From Perca fluviatilis (taxonomy: Eukaryota > Chordata > Actinopteri > Perciformes > Percidae), in assembly GCF_010015445.1 (NCBI RefSeq), contig NC_053120.1:18038308-18102307 (forward strand): a stretch of 64,000 bases of DNA. Direction: 5' to 3'. The position numbers and the translations under genes were made by a program. Position 1 is the first letter of the stretch. Each line of letters starts with the position of its first letter. The notes under the pieces were generated by a model, which saw only the letters and a program-made list of their open reading frames with translations, had not been told where the DNA came from and did not search any database. Of this stretch, positions 1-12,252 are shown piece after piece.

Positions 1-1
1 G

Positions 2-229
2 GCACTAAACAAGTCTGACCAAATTTCTGCAGGTGCATATATGCTTGCTGAAAATACCTTGGATACTGACGAAGAAGTACCATATGTCAGTCAGAGGTCT
101 CAGCTTGTGCATGCAACTATTTCCAGCTCTATGTTAGACAGACAATCCTATGCTGTGGATTCTTTTCATAAATTATCTCCTCTCATGGGCGCTGACAACT
201 CTTCTCCAAAACAAACAGCGCTGAGATAA
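2..229 (+). CDS. Unrecognised open frame entering from the left edge (partial)
   Basis: An open frame runs from base 2 to a stop at 227-229 and has no start inside the window; the first Met is at 41. The roughly 75 residues are compositionally protein-like (acidic EEVPYVSQ, then a Ser/Lys tail ending SSPKQTALR) with no Cys cluster, membrane segment or known motif. A possible splice acceptor (tttctgcag) ends at 32, so this could be a terminal exon beginning at 33. An aataaa-like sequence lies about 50 bases after the stop. Because a hAT-like terminus lies at 902, the frame could instead belong to a transposon. I do not recognise the product, and chance is a real alternative. Confidence 0.22.
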   Translation, partial: ALNKSDQISAGAYMLAENTLDTDEEVPYVSQRSQLVHATISSSMLDRQSYAVDSFHKLSPLMGADNSSPKQTALR

Positions 230-839
230 CAGAGCTCAGCCCATAGCTTCACTCACTTCAAGCAAATAGTATGCGTGAAATAAAAACGGGACACGTAATT
301 TCACTGTGTGTAGTGTTAACTACGCTAACTAACCGTGTATTGTGAACCGCATGTAGTGATAAAAAAAAACAACAGACAGCAGCTGTGTCTCTAAGACCGG
401 GCAACAGCCGGGACGTTGAGAATCCACGCACGAGAGGTGATGGATAATTCCAGTCACTTCGTCATGTATTCACTTCGTTGAAACAAGACAAGAAAGCCTC
501 ACTGATGTAAAGAACAGGACAGAGATACATATATAAATGTTCTCTGCCTGACATATACCAAGACTGCGGTAAGTCCACTCACCCACACAGCACATTCGTT
601 GACAAACTCCGACGCGCACGTGACGGTGAAATGGCGATTTATCCCTTTTAAATGTGAATAAACGATAGTTACACCCACCGCCAGCAAATGCTCTTTCTGT
701 TGTGATTGGTGGTATCTTCACAACTCGCCGTTACCTTGTTTCCTACAGACTGTATTGATGCGACTTGTACATTACAGCCACTCAAACAGGACCGAGTAAC
801 ACAGCGGATTTATTTCAATTTTTTTTGAAGACTTCGTTA

Positions 840-902
840 AGGCGGCATGCATGTGTTGTTAAGGCGGCCCCCCTAAACCGCAAAGTGCTGCGTGAAACCC
901 TG
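840..902 (-). mobile_element. hAT-like transposon terminus
   Basis: Read on the minus strand, the segment starts CAGGGTTTCACGCAGC and continues into a GGGGGGCCGCCTTAAC stretch. I recall this CAGGGTTTC plus GGC-rich pattern from fish hAT termini. The matching opposite end is not found within bases 1-840, so the element is either truncated or extends past the left edge. The 8-bp duplication cannot be tested without the other end. Confidence 0.4.
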
Positions 903-3900
903 ATTTGATTCAACTTGATCCCTGGCTCTCAGATGTCGTTTAAGGCTCCTGGCGTCAGTATTATCTATATTATCTAAGCAGACAAAATGGGCACTTTTGT
1001 TTGCTGGCTGGAAAAATTTTAAGGTCAGAGATTATTTTGTTTTTGATCTAACCAAAGTTCTGAAAACTTGATGTTATCTTATAAGACTAGCTGTAAGCTC
1101 CTAAGTTGACTTAATAACACATAAACTGCACACTCGCACACACAAGAGATGAAACCAAGGAAATCAATCTATGTTTACTGATAAGTGATGGGAACTGAAG
1201 TGTGTCACTGACCCTAACAGCTGCTCTGTTTTTTAGGGGAGGGCTGCGTGCAAGGCCCATGAAAGCTCTTGCAGGAGGGATAGCCTTTTGGGCCGAGGAT
1301 TTAAGATGTGATAAGGTAATTGCCCAATGTTTAGACAAAGGTATCATTGGTCTTCCGTCTCAAGTTCACTGTCAAGGAGGTTAACAACCAGGAGCCCAGA
1401 CAGTGATTAAACATTTATACAGGACACCTAACCTCTTATATATCAAATGATCTCTGCAGCATAGGCCTCCAACTGTCCAGCTCGTCTTACGTCTCTTCCA
1501 AAATCTCTCATCAGCCTCCTCTGTGTCCAGACCTTCACGGTACACGAGGGAACTGTAACCCTCTGGACGCTGCTAATATTTTTTTGGAATGATGTGGTAT
1601 GCATTTTCAAACAATATGGGTCGGGGCTGCTTTGTCATTAAAAATGGCATATTACACGCATTAAAACAAAAAACTTCCCCGCCAGGATTTTGAGCATTTA
1701 TGAGCAGACTCATTTCAGCAGACGACAACTGCTTTAGCTGCTGTGGCAGGAGAGAGGCTGCGTTCGCCATTACGCTTATGTTGAAAACCTTGAATCATTC
1801 AACTGTTATGAGCTACATGTTGCCAGCCAACCTTACCAAGGAAGCAAAACCATTTTTACCAGCATCCTGATATGTTGAAAAGCCTAATCCAGAGAGGCTT
1901 TTATAGGCTTTTAAACTGATTGACCATACAGTCGTGGCCCCGGAAGCTCCTCCCAGAGAAGTGGTTTTATGTGTAGGAGCTGGCTGCTGAAAAAAGGGTG
2001 TGGGGTTACCGTTTTGCCACAGGGTAAACCTGTACTTTGCCGTAGTTCCTCCCACGCTACTTTAACCTACTAATTTGTATAATGCATGGAGAAACAAAGC
2101 CAAGACAATATAAAGAGTTTTACTTCCTCTGGTGTTTTCCCTCACAATCTTCTTTCTAAATTGAAGGAAATAAGGGAATAGAAAGATGGATCAATAAATC
2201 CTTACCAGCAGTGGCCCCTGTAGCAAAGATGCCCTGCCACATCCTATAAAAGCCGCTCCCACAAGGCCTTTTTACCTGCTACCTTCTTCATTTGTTCTCT
2301 ATTGTCTTCCAGCGTATCTCATTGGTGTTACTATGGCATCTGTGGAATTGAGCAAATGACAGCTAAGGTTTTGTGGCTAATTGTCACTGCCTAAAGGCAC
2401 AGAGATAGGAATAAGCCGATAATGTATCTGACTTGTAGCCACTAGCCTTGTATGTACTGATATTGTTCTCCTTTTGTTGTGCTCCCATCTCCAGGGAGCA
2501 TTTCCATGCGTGATATGAACCTCAGGGTGTCTTTTAAAGATGATATTCCAGAGATCGATATGAATGAGTGTGGTCATTGTGGACATGGCCCTAGTGCACT
2601 GCTGTGTAAGACTATGGGCAGTCGAACTACATGACAGGTTTCAGGCGCTGGTCTGGTTTCAATCTCAGATAAATAAATCACAGCTTAATACCTGTCCCAT
2701 ATAATTCCTCCACTACATCTGTGACTGGAATATAGACTTGGACGGGGTATAAACCACAATGTGTCTGCGGCATCTCAAGAAAAAGAAAGTGAAAAATAGG
2801 GGTGGGGGTGGAGGGGCAGTAGCTTTGGATGAGAGGCCAAATGCTAGTGCTGGCAGACATAAAGGCAGGATCTGTCTCCCTCCCAGTCGCGTCTGTCTCT
2901 TTTTCAGGACCGGGGATAGAAGTCAGGGATTGGGTTACTCTGATTAGAAGATTGCACAGGCTGACGCGCCAGGATAAAGGATGGGCAAGCCATGTTGGAT
3001 GTAACCCAAGCTAGTAGCTAGTCTCCAGGTTAATTGTTAGGATTAGAGAGACAGGTGTTCATGGCTTGTCGGGGGAACAAGTTACACCTGAGACACAGGT
3101 ATCGATGGGCGTTTCAGCGTAGCATAAAATTGCTACATTAAGCGCTATTGTGTTTCTCAGGAAGCGTCCACGGATGCACTTAGAGGCAATCTTATATGGC
3201 TTAAGCATCCTCACGCATGTATCAACCTGTACTCCTACAATGATGTTTGCAGGTTTTGTCTTACATGCATATTTTAACACACGCTAATTCACGTTTTCTT
3301 TAAAGTACCTTTTACGCTTCCTTTACACAGATACAAAAACATTCGTCTCGAATTGAAGTGATCTGAAAGGTTAATGTTTTGGGAAGGAGAGGATTAAGAT
3401 AAGTCTTTAATTTGCAGAATCTTTCAGGACTGTTGTGTACACAAGCCTTGGAGATTAGTCTCTGGCAAACAACTGCTCAATTAAGAAGTGAAGATAAAGT
3501 TGCAGTGGGGGTCCAACTACTTGCAGAAAGCAATATAAACAAAACAGGTTGCCACACTTACAGTCAATTTGTAAAGGGGTAATTAAAGGCACTCTGCTTT
3601 CACTGGTTGTTCTCTAGGACGATATACAAATCCACTATACTTGGGCTTTGACCACAGTTTTGAGCAACAGATGCTTTGGGTATTTAAGTGTAACCGACCC
3701 TTTGCTGAAAACCTCTGTGCTTAGGAACTATGACTACCAGGCTTTATCTTTATCCTTACCTGAAACTAAACACCTGAATAAGGCCTGTTAAAGAAGACTG
3801 TGACCAGGCTACAAAGAGGCCATTTGGTCAAGCTGGACTAGCACAACGCCTGAGGGTCCTGCTCTGCCTTGCAACAACATCTGGACATTTTTTCCTGGTT

Positions 3901-5989
3901 CGTTACGCTCTTCTGTTGCTAACCCTCCACTTCTCCACCCTCTGCCTTTTCTCCTATGTACCTCTTCTCTTTCCAAAACCCAGTGAATGCCACTGACCCT
4001 TGCCAGGCAAAATTGACCGCAAAGAAACACAACCAGTCCACTCTAAACCTCAGCTGGTCAGTATGGATCGGAAATCGGCAAGGAGAAAAAGACAAAGAGT
4101 CTCTTTCACTATTCTCCTTCGATGCCGCACTTCTGTGTCTCTTTCACCCCCCTGGTCCCGTATGGGCCTTTTAAACGTTCCCCAACAGGTTTACAGCATG
4201 GCAGATTCATTTAACATTACATTACACCACAGGAGCCCTGGCCGGCTGCCTCTAAACTGAGAGGGGAATGGAAAAATGACAAAGCGAGGTGGCTTTGGCC
4301 CAAAAACTCTCAACCCACTCAGAAACAAGTAGCTCTGTATTCCTCTGCAGCTAACAATGGAAGCTCTAGCTACATGTTGATAATCCCTGCCATGTTTTAT
4401 GTGCTCATTAAGTATGGATTCATAATCGTGTTAAGAGCTTGCCCGCATGATCCAACACGACGAGGAAGGAGGCGGAGTATTTGTGTAAACAAGCACCTTG
4501 CGTTAGCTCATCTTTCATTGCGAGGTCCTTGTCCTAAGAGTTGATTAAATAGCTCTGGTTTAATGAATGAATAATGAAGATGGTGATATACTTAGTCTTG
4601 TATCACATGTCAGTATTTACACTTTTATGTGGGTTCAGCTCTGCCTGGAACTGTGTGGTGTCAGTGTTACAGGCACACAAAAATACTCTCTTGTGATAGG
4701 TAATGAGGTTTGTGTGACGTTTCTCATTTTGCATTAATTGCAATTCAACTGCACCACAAAATACAGCCTCTGAATGAGCACCTCTTTGACACAGTGTCAA
4801 CAGAAGCTGAATATGAAAAGTTTATTGCAGGGCTGTACAGTGTTGAACCTCAATCAAATAATCTGTCACATAATAAAAAGCTCATATGAGGTAAATGGTG
4901 CAAATACTTTGTGTGGCAAACATACTAAGGGAGGTTTTTCCTGTTTCTAGATAAGCGCTGGAAAAACAGCTTAAACCAAATAAACTTATGTACTTTACCC
5001 TTAAATCTTAATCCTTGGTGCCTCGGAGGACATTTTTCAACGCGTGAACTTTTTTTCAAACCCCCCAATCTGATTTGTCACGCTCAGAAAAATTCCCATT
5101 TTCCTCATATCTGATAGGCGGTTGACAGCTATGAGCCTCGTAATGATTGGTTGGGAGAAGCTCTGTTTAACAGGCGATCAGTATGCTCAGTGATGGGTGA
5201 GGATTCCATTAGGGGGAAATTAGGAAACTCAAGAATAGGAGTAGCAATAACGGCTGATATTAGACCTCTAAATCATCTGGCTCTCGAACCTTATAGCTGC
5301 CCAATCCTTCCTGCCTGCCCCTGTCTCTCCACTTCTTCTCTCTCCCGCTCCCTCTTGTCTTTGAGACCTTGTCAGATTGAAAGAGCTCGATCAGTCAGCT
5401 TGTTCTCTGCGGACTCCTGGCCTTGCTGTTGATAAATCAAGCCCTCTTCTCTCACGGCACCAAAACACACATAGAAAGGAGGACACACTATCTACACTGT
5501 CTAGACCAGTGACTTGTGTTATTAATTTTGCAGAGGGCCTCTGCAGAGAGCCTCAAGCCTGTGTGCGACTGTGTGCATATTCATTGGTGTGTTTGTGTGT
5601 GTCAGCATGTGTGTATGTGCATGCGTTTAAATGTGTCCCAATGAAATCTTGACAAAAAGAGCAGGTAGACTGACCTCCATATATCCATATCCCACTTGTA
5701 AGAATTTTAGTTGTCTTATATGACATCTGGGCATATACATACACAGCAAAGAATTAGACAAAATTAGACAAAATCAATTCTTACAAAATATGTAGGCCTA
5801 TCATGGGCTCTACAGTTCTGTTGGCTTTAGATGGTTATACACAAGAGCAGTTTTGGTGAATTACTGCTTACAACTCTGCTAATTGGCACCTCTATTCTAT
5901 TCTGTTATCGATTACACAATTATTGTGTGAGCCTAAGAGAGAAATAGACATGTAGTTAGAGCTACCTACAATGTTGGGGAAGTAATTTG
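903..5989. other. No recognisable gene
   Basis: About 5 kb of AT-rich sequence. Short ORFs of 60-93 codons occur in all frames, none with a recognisable domain and most overlapping others. The minus-strand 80-residue ORF at 1813-2055 was examined and has no identifiable motif. I see no tandem repeat longer than a few copies. Confidence 0.5.
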
Positions 5990-6105
5990 TAGGGATGCGC
6001 CGAAAATGGCCCAAAAGGGCATTTTCGGTTTTCGGCCGAAATTCCCTTTATCACCGAAACAATACGGCCAAAATGTTGTGATGACGCAAACCGCGACCTG
6101 CACGT

Positions 6106-6528
6106 GTGTCAGTACCCGATCCACCTGCAAAGCGTCTCCTAAGCAAAGAGGTTGAGACGGACCACGGAGTGAAAACAATGAAAAGTACGCTCTTAGAGTC
6201 TGTCAGCACATGTTTCGGCGAGATCTATTCGGATCCTCTGCACTTCATCGCGACTGTACTTGATCCGCGTTATAAAGACCATTACTTGGATGCGGAAATA
6301 AAGCAGGGCGCACGAGAAATGATCCAGGCCGCGATGGATGCGGAGAACCCGCGTGGAGACGGAGACGGAGCACGCACGGAGCAGCGCCCAGCGCAGGAGA
6401 TCAGAGCGCAGAAACAAAGACTCGTCTCTCTGCACCAGATGAGGGGCATGCGCCCTCGTTGTCTGATATGTTCAGTGAAATCCTGCAAGAAAGTGCCTCT
6501 AATAATAATAATAATAATAATAAAATAA
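6106..6528 (+). pseudogene. hAT (ZBED-type) transposase fragment
   Basis: The 140-codon frame encodes a stretch typical of the C-terminal half of hAT transposases. LLESVSTCFGEIYSDPLHF is followed by IATVLDPRYKDHYLD, whose LDPRYK motif is characteristic of BED-finger hAT transposases. The first ~30 codons and the Arg-rich tail after codon ~90 do not look like transposase. The frame ends in a run of Ile codons from a TAA microsatellite. The BED finger, most of the RNase H-like catalytic core and the hATC dimerisation domain are absent, so it cannot encode an active enzyme. The start codon is arbitrary. Confidence 0.85.
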
Positions 6529-6536
6529 TAATAATA
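6500..6536. repeat. (TAA)n microsatellite
   Basis: About 12 units of TAA with one interruption, inside the hAT element. It produces the Ile run at the end of the transposase remnant. Confidence 0.95.
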
Positions 6537-6816
6537 GGTAAGCTATTCTGTTCTTAGGCTACTATATACTGTATGTGACTATCAGATTGTAGCCATATTT
6601 CTGCTAGATATTTTTTTAATTAAACTTTAATATTAATTTATACAATTGCAATGCCTTGATTTTAGTAAAGTTAGTACACAGTCATAGCCATAAATGCAAT
6701 GGTACTAATAATTGGCATAATTTCTTTCGGTGTTTCGGTTTTCGGTCTTGGTTTCCTCTTTTTCGGTTTTCGGTTTCGGCCAAGAATTTTCATTTCGGTG
6801 CATCCCTAGTAATTTG

Positions 6817-7338
6817 GCCTTAATCTGCTACCTTAACATCTTAACATCTTGCTGTACTGGAATAATTATATCTTTCCTATTGTCCTACCCTGGATCCAAG
6901 GTTGCGATTTACTCCCATAACTATACTCACTAGATAATTTTCTGTTTATTGGTACACACCAACGTAATTGCTTCGACCTGGGAACAGGGCAGCATTGCCA
7001 CAATTCTGTCCAATGGGGAGAGAAACACAAGCGGTCAGACGAACAGTTTAGCTAGATTATTTAAGACCCTTTTATGTAGATAAAATTAAACACTCATAAT
7101 GTTGCTAATTGCACAGTAAAACTGTGTGGCTAACCTGGTGGTTTGATTAGGATCTGTATGATTGTTCAACTGCTGTTTAACTACTGTCACTACAGTTAAT
7201 TTCAATAATACAAATAAAGACATTTAAAAAAGTTATTTAGAATTTTCAAATATAGAATATGCAATTAAGTTACGAGTTGTGCCACAACATTTTCAATCAA
7301 GCAATAGATGTCGATGAACAATTGATCATATAGATTAT
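6817..7338. other. No recognisable gene
   Basis: AT-rich spacer between the hAT element and the next interspersed repeat. Nothing recognisable is seen on either strand. Confidence 0.5.
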
Positions 7339-7935
7339 GTATTTGCAGACTGATCTCATAAAGTGGCGTATGTATGACATGCCAATTCGTATGCCATTTT
7401 GGCGTGTTATCAAGACGCATAATCACTTTGTAGCGTGTTTTTCAACGCCGTTCGGCCGCCATTGACCTACATTAAGTGTGAATTTTGGCTGTAGCGAGTA
7501 GTATTAAGGAACGTGAGTCTGCGGAAGTAGGGTGGATGGGTAAAACACAGAACTTTCACCCAGGAGAACCGGGTTTGCGTCCCGTGTGTGGTGTTTTTCA
7601 GCCGTTTTTTTTTGTTGTACATTTTTTTTTTTAAGCCTTCCCCAATGTTTCTTTCCTAAACCCAACTGTTTATTGTTTTCCTAAGCGTGTGACGTTGGTC
7701 ACCGTCGTGGTTTTGTCTGTTTTTTTTTCTCCTGTTTTCTTTTTGTGTTACTAAAGCCTTTCCCAACTTTTTTTATTTGATTTTTTTTACAAGCGTGTGA
7801 TGTTCTCGCGATAGTACTGCACGTTCTCGTGTATGTTTACATCCGCTGTACATACACGTGAATAACTCAAAACGCATACAGATAACACGCCATTTGGCTT
7901 TAGGAAAGTGGCGTGTATGTTTACGCAAAGTCATG
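7339..7935. repeat. Interspersed repeat with degenerate inverted ends
   Basis: The left part (ATAAAGTGGCGTATGTATG, then TTGGCGTGTTATCAAG) reappears inverted at the right end (ATAACACGCCATTT, then AGTGGCGTGTATGTTTACG). The interior holds a tRNA B-box-like string (GGTTTGCGTCC near 7573), long T runs and CCTAAACCCAAC-type text. I recall this arrangement from a repeat common in percomorph genomes. It is old, and both ends have diverged. Confidence 0.6.
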
Positions 7936-10744
7936 ATGCCATGTTGGTATTTGAAATACATTGAACACCAAGAGCAACTGGGCCAGAAAAAGAGACACTT
8001 GGAAATAATGTATTTGGTGCGGCTGTTGACCCATCCAGTAACATTATAGGACAAAGTAAATAGTTTAATGGGATGGATATTCCCGGAAAATTGAGGTTAC
8101 TGGTTCACAGGAAACTATCTATAGTTTAGCTTCTCTGGTGCTACTGAGCTCAGCTCAGTTATCCTTAAGATAATAGATGATATTATCTAAACATTAAATA
8201 TATCACATCTTATCAGTTCCACAGAAATGAATCCTGCTATACAATTCTTTTGAGGTCAGTTGATTAAGAGGATATACTGTATTTTTTAAATACATACATA
8301 CATACATACATACAGACCACTATGGCTGCGACAAGGTGTATTAAATTGCCTATATCCCTGTGTAAGGACATTACTGGATGCTTTGTAAATCCCATAATGC
8401 CTGGCACCAGTGTAATTTTAATAAAAGCTCTTGAATAAGAGACAAAATTTCTCAACTTAGCTAAATTGGTGACATTTACAGGCTCAACCCCACCCATCTA
8501 ATGTCTAAGCTTGTGCCAGTTACCACATTCAAGCCTCACAGTGGAGTCACAGGGAGAGCTACACACCATAAGTGAAAAGACTTTATGCGGTATCATATTG
8601 AAAAAGACGAATTCTTGAGCTAATAAACATGAGGATATTTAGGAATTTCCTTTGGCCTCAAAAACTAAAGGTACTTTGTTCTAGAGCTGAAGTGTATCCT
8701 GAACTAAGGGGAGAGTTTTAATAGTGCGAGAAGAGAAACACATTTTAAACCGCTGCAAATGCAATTGAGTAGGAAGAATTTGATTAAGAGGGTGGTAATC
8801 GAGTCAGTGTGCTATAACCAGAGGCTTGGTGCTGCAGAGCGCTATTGCACAAGTGTAACGAGAGTGAATTTAGCACCCGGCATGGGCATTTTGTTAATCC
8901 AGCTTTGTAATTTAGTTCTTCCTCCCCCATCTTTCAATTATCATTATCATAAAATAAAGTGAGGCCTGAGAAGCTCTACGTGCTCTACATGAGGCATACA
9001 TATGCAACTGGGCCGAAAAATCGCTGAATATTTTCACACTTGTATGTGCGTACAATACAGTATATCTCGATATTATGCACAGTTTTAGCTGTGTGTGTGT
9101 ACTGTCAAGGCTTTTTCTAGTATCAGATAATATTAAAAAGAAAAAGAAAAACACCCCATCTATTTAAGGGGCAGAGGCCAATGACAACATACCAATTTGC
9201 TTTCACACCGTTAGTCGTGAGTTTCATATGAACAATTAGGCTAATTCTAACCTCAGGCATTTTCCGCTCTGCACCTGCTAACACTTTTCAGTTCAAGTCA
9301 TTGTTAATAAGCTTCCCTGACGGTATAACTTATGATAAAATGCAGCAACGCCGTGCCGGGTTCACCGGGGCCAATCGTTAAAGAGATGAAATCAACTCCT
9401 CTGGGAGCCGAGGAGACCTAAATTGCTCTTTTAATTCATTAACAAGCAGATGTAGAACATCCATATTCAGCTCCCGATGGGGACTCACCAACCTAGGCAG
9501 GGGTTAAAGGGTATTCTGCAGAGGAAGCCGCCAGCTCACTGACCCACCACCCATCAGCCTCTCTGTGTGGGAACTATCAATCTGGCTTCCACAGCCCCCA
9601 CAGAAGGGCTCATCTTAATTGTAGCTTGGGTCTTCATCAAATATGGATACAGAGACCTCCCAGTAATGTCTTAATTACTTAAGAAGAGGACAGCTCTGCT
9701 CAGTTCGCCAATCAGCCTGTCTGGGCCCGTAGGCAATGAGAGGCATCTCCAAGAATGGAAAGATCTCTCACTCTGTTCTCCTGCTTCCTCCAGGTTTAGC
9801 TCCCATCCTGTCTGTATCGATCTCATCAGCATGGATGCTCGCTGACAAGAAATCAATCTGAGAGTCTTCTTAATAAAGCCCTAGACCCTTTTCCTCTACA
9901 CTCCACGTATTACGCTACCGACTCCAGTTATCTCGCCCTTCCTCACATTGGTCAATCTGAGAAACTTTGAAAACCTCGAGAGCATCTACTGACACAGCTG
10001 CTGCTTGTTTTGAGAAAGTTTGCTTGTTTGAATTTCCTAAGATGTAAATGAAATACAGATGGTTTCACAGATTGTCAATCCTTAGTTTGTATGTACACTG
10101 TTCTGGTGTAGTGGCAGGATCATTTGGAGACTGTACTTTTGGCTTAAACATTCATTATCAAAGTTCTTTTCTATTCTAATTACAATGCGGAAAAAATGCG
10201 GAGGCCAGGACATCCGTAACAAACCAGTAAAATCTAACAAATCTAACAATTTAATTGCATTAATAATGGAGATATTATTATAAAGGGAAGCATTGAATGA
10301 AATGCTTTCTGAATCACAATTTCGAAGAACAAGTTAAAGTAACAAGAATGATTCATTTACTGTTGAGCTACAGCAGTTCCCACAAGATGCTAACTCACTC
10401 AACCCCTTGACTTTAACCTCAGTGTCAAAGATGCCCAGCTAGGGGTAGTCTGTCCATAAAAACCTCAGGTGGGTCCAGTACGCCAGCCGTCAAGAGCCTG
10501 GAAGGCTGCCTTTGGCCCTGGAGGTCAGGGGGTGAAAGCGACTTAGTAGTATTTCTCTTCTACCCTGCTGAAAATCCCACATGGAAAATCCAGATAATCC
10601 CTCATCTCTGTTGCTCGGGATGCTGTGACACAACTTACACAACACACATAGGGTACACAGACACATCAGCAGTAAACACACAATAAGTACACGTGTACAT
10701 CACACTGGAACCAAGTGTACACACACAGACAGACCGACGTGTGC
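7936..10744. other. No recognisable gene; short (CATA)n
   Basis: Contains a short CATA tandem at about 8291-8314. The stretch 9230-9900 is relatively rich in homeodomain-type cores (TTAATTC, CAATTAG, TAATTG) and free of recognisable transposons. That is compatible with, but not proof of, regulatory DNA. No credible coding frame is present. Confidence 0.45.
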
Positions 10745-10774
10745 GCACACACACACACACACACGCACACACAC

Positions 10775-10831
<57 letters not shown>
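10745..10831. repeat. (AC)n microsatellite
   Basis: About 87 bp of CA dinucleotides with two CACG-type interruptions. It creates spurious Cys-Val or His-Thr ORFs on both strands. Confidence 0.97.
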
Positions 10832-10833
<2 letters not shown>

Positions 10834-10923
10834 GAACCTAGGCCCCAGCTCACTACAATGTGGATAATCTCCTTTATCTAGCCGAGCAGTGCTCACCAGG
10901 TCAACTCCCAGATTACCCTTCTG

Positions 10924-10951
10924 CGTGTATGTGTGTGTGTGTGTGTGTGTT
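10924..10951. repeat. (GT)n microsatellite
   Basis: About 12 GT units with one early interruption (TAT), roughly 90 bp from the opposite-phase CA tract. Confidence 0.95.
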
Positions 10952-11582
10952 TACCATTTATCTTCAGATGTATGTTTGTTCGCCAACACTGCACTGCTGC
11001 TTCCAACATTGCTGAGAAATACTATACGCAGTGTTGCATATCTGCATTCAGATGAAAACTTCCATATAGATATTTTTTCTGTACAGGCTTATCTTATTTT
11101 AGGGAGGCTGGATGTATTCTGGAGACTGTTCTCACCAGAAACATGACAGCATTAGAGCAACCCATGTTTATGTTTTCCTGACAAGTGGCCAGTCATGTGA
11201 AGAATGAATGTTGGCTGCAGTTGTTGGTTGTGTGACAAAATAATATCAACTCAAGCTCTACTTACTAGCTTTTTTATAGCTTTCAACTGCATCTCACGTT
11301 CCTCATCAGTGAGGGCTGGCTTAGGTGTCCCGTTTTATTATGTTTTATGTTCAAGTCTGTGTTCTTTGTTTTTTCACTGCTGATGCCGTGACCGGTCTGA
11401 GTGAGTGGGTCCTTGAGTTGAAACGATTTTGTCACACATACTGATCCCATAAGAACTGTGCGAACTACGCAAGTTGCTGTTAAGTAGCACAACATTATTA
11501 ACTTTCCTTCGAAAAGTCTCAGTCCTCGACAGAGGATACCACATCCCATGTTAGTCTCTTTCAATTCTAATCTGTCCCTAAA

Positions 11583-12083
11583 AAAGTGCTCATAGTATGC
11601 TTTTTGGCTTTTTCCCCTTTCCTTTATTGTGTTATATATATTTTTTGTGCACGTTATAGGTTTACAAAGTGAAAAAGCCCAAAGTCCACCCCAAAGGGAC
11701 TTCCAGAAAACACTGTTCACAAACTGCTCCAAACAGCTCTATTGTAGTCCAGCCTTTACTTCCGTGACGAACGTTCATCACTTTGTAACACATGTTATAA
11801 TGCTCGCCTAGCTGCTAGCATGGCACGCCCTCATGCTCTGCAACTGACAAGCTAGCAGTACTTACTGCACATGTGCGACTCCCAACAATGATGGAACATA
11901 AGTGAGATGTCTCACTCTGTAGCTAAAACAGAGCTGAACACACAGGGTGAAAAGAGGAGCTGCAGCAATGTGCAGTACAACAAAAATATGGTGTTTTCTG
12001 AAAATAAAACCACATAAACCTATTCTGGTACAACCTCTAAATACGATTATGAACCTGAAAATATAGCATAATATGAGCACTTT
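11583..12083. mobile_element. MITE with AAAGTGCTCATA-type inverted ends (501 bp)
   Basis: Begins AAAGTGCTCATAGTATGC and ends GCATAATATGAGCACTTT, an imperfect terminal inverted repeat. The last ~120 bp are nearly identical to 37096-37213 elsewhere in the window, showing an interspersed family. The second copy's end runs into TTAA, suggesting TTAA target preference; at this copy the flanks have diverged. The 149-codon minus-strand ORF overlapping it (11283-11732) straddles the element boundary and is not a gene. Confidence 0.75.
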
Positions 12084-12252
12084 GTGTTGCCATCTTGCAT
12101 TGAGTGAGCTACTACTGTACACCCAGGGGTTTTCTCCTGCAGCATAAAGTTTCATGTCATCTGAAACAAAATAAAAAATGATCCGATTCTTCATACAAAC
12201 TTTACAAATGAAAGAAAGATGTCAATTAAAACCGAGGTTATTGCCTTGTTAA

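Larger units (their letters stand above)
5990..6808 (+). mobile_element. hAT transposon, internally deleted (819 bp)
   Basis: The left end TAGGGATGCGCCGAAAATG and the right end CATTTCGGTGCATCCCTA are imperfect inverted repeats. Both lead into subterminal blocks rich in TTTCGG (or its complement). A perfect 8-bp target duplication, GTAATTTG, flanks the element at 5982-5989 and 6809-6816, which is the hAT signature. At 819 bp it is far shorter than an autonomous element (usually over 2.5 kb), but it keeps part of a transposase frame, so it is an internal-deletion derivative. Confidence 0.92.

Noticed and set aside
11283..11732. 149-codon minus-strand ORF
   Set aside because: It straddles the edge of the MITE at 11583 and has no motif, so it is a chance frame across repeat and flank.
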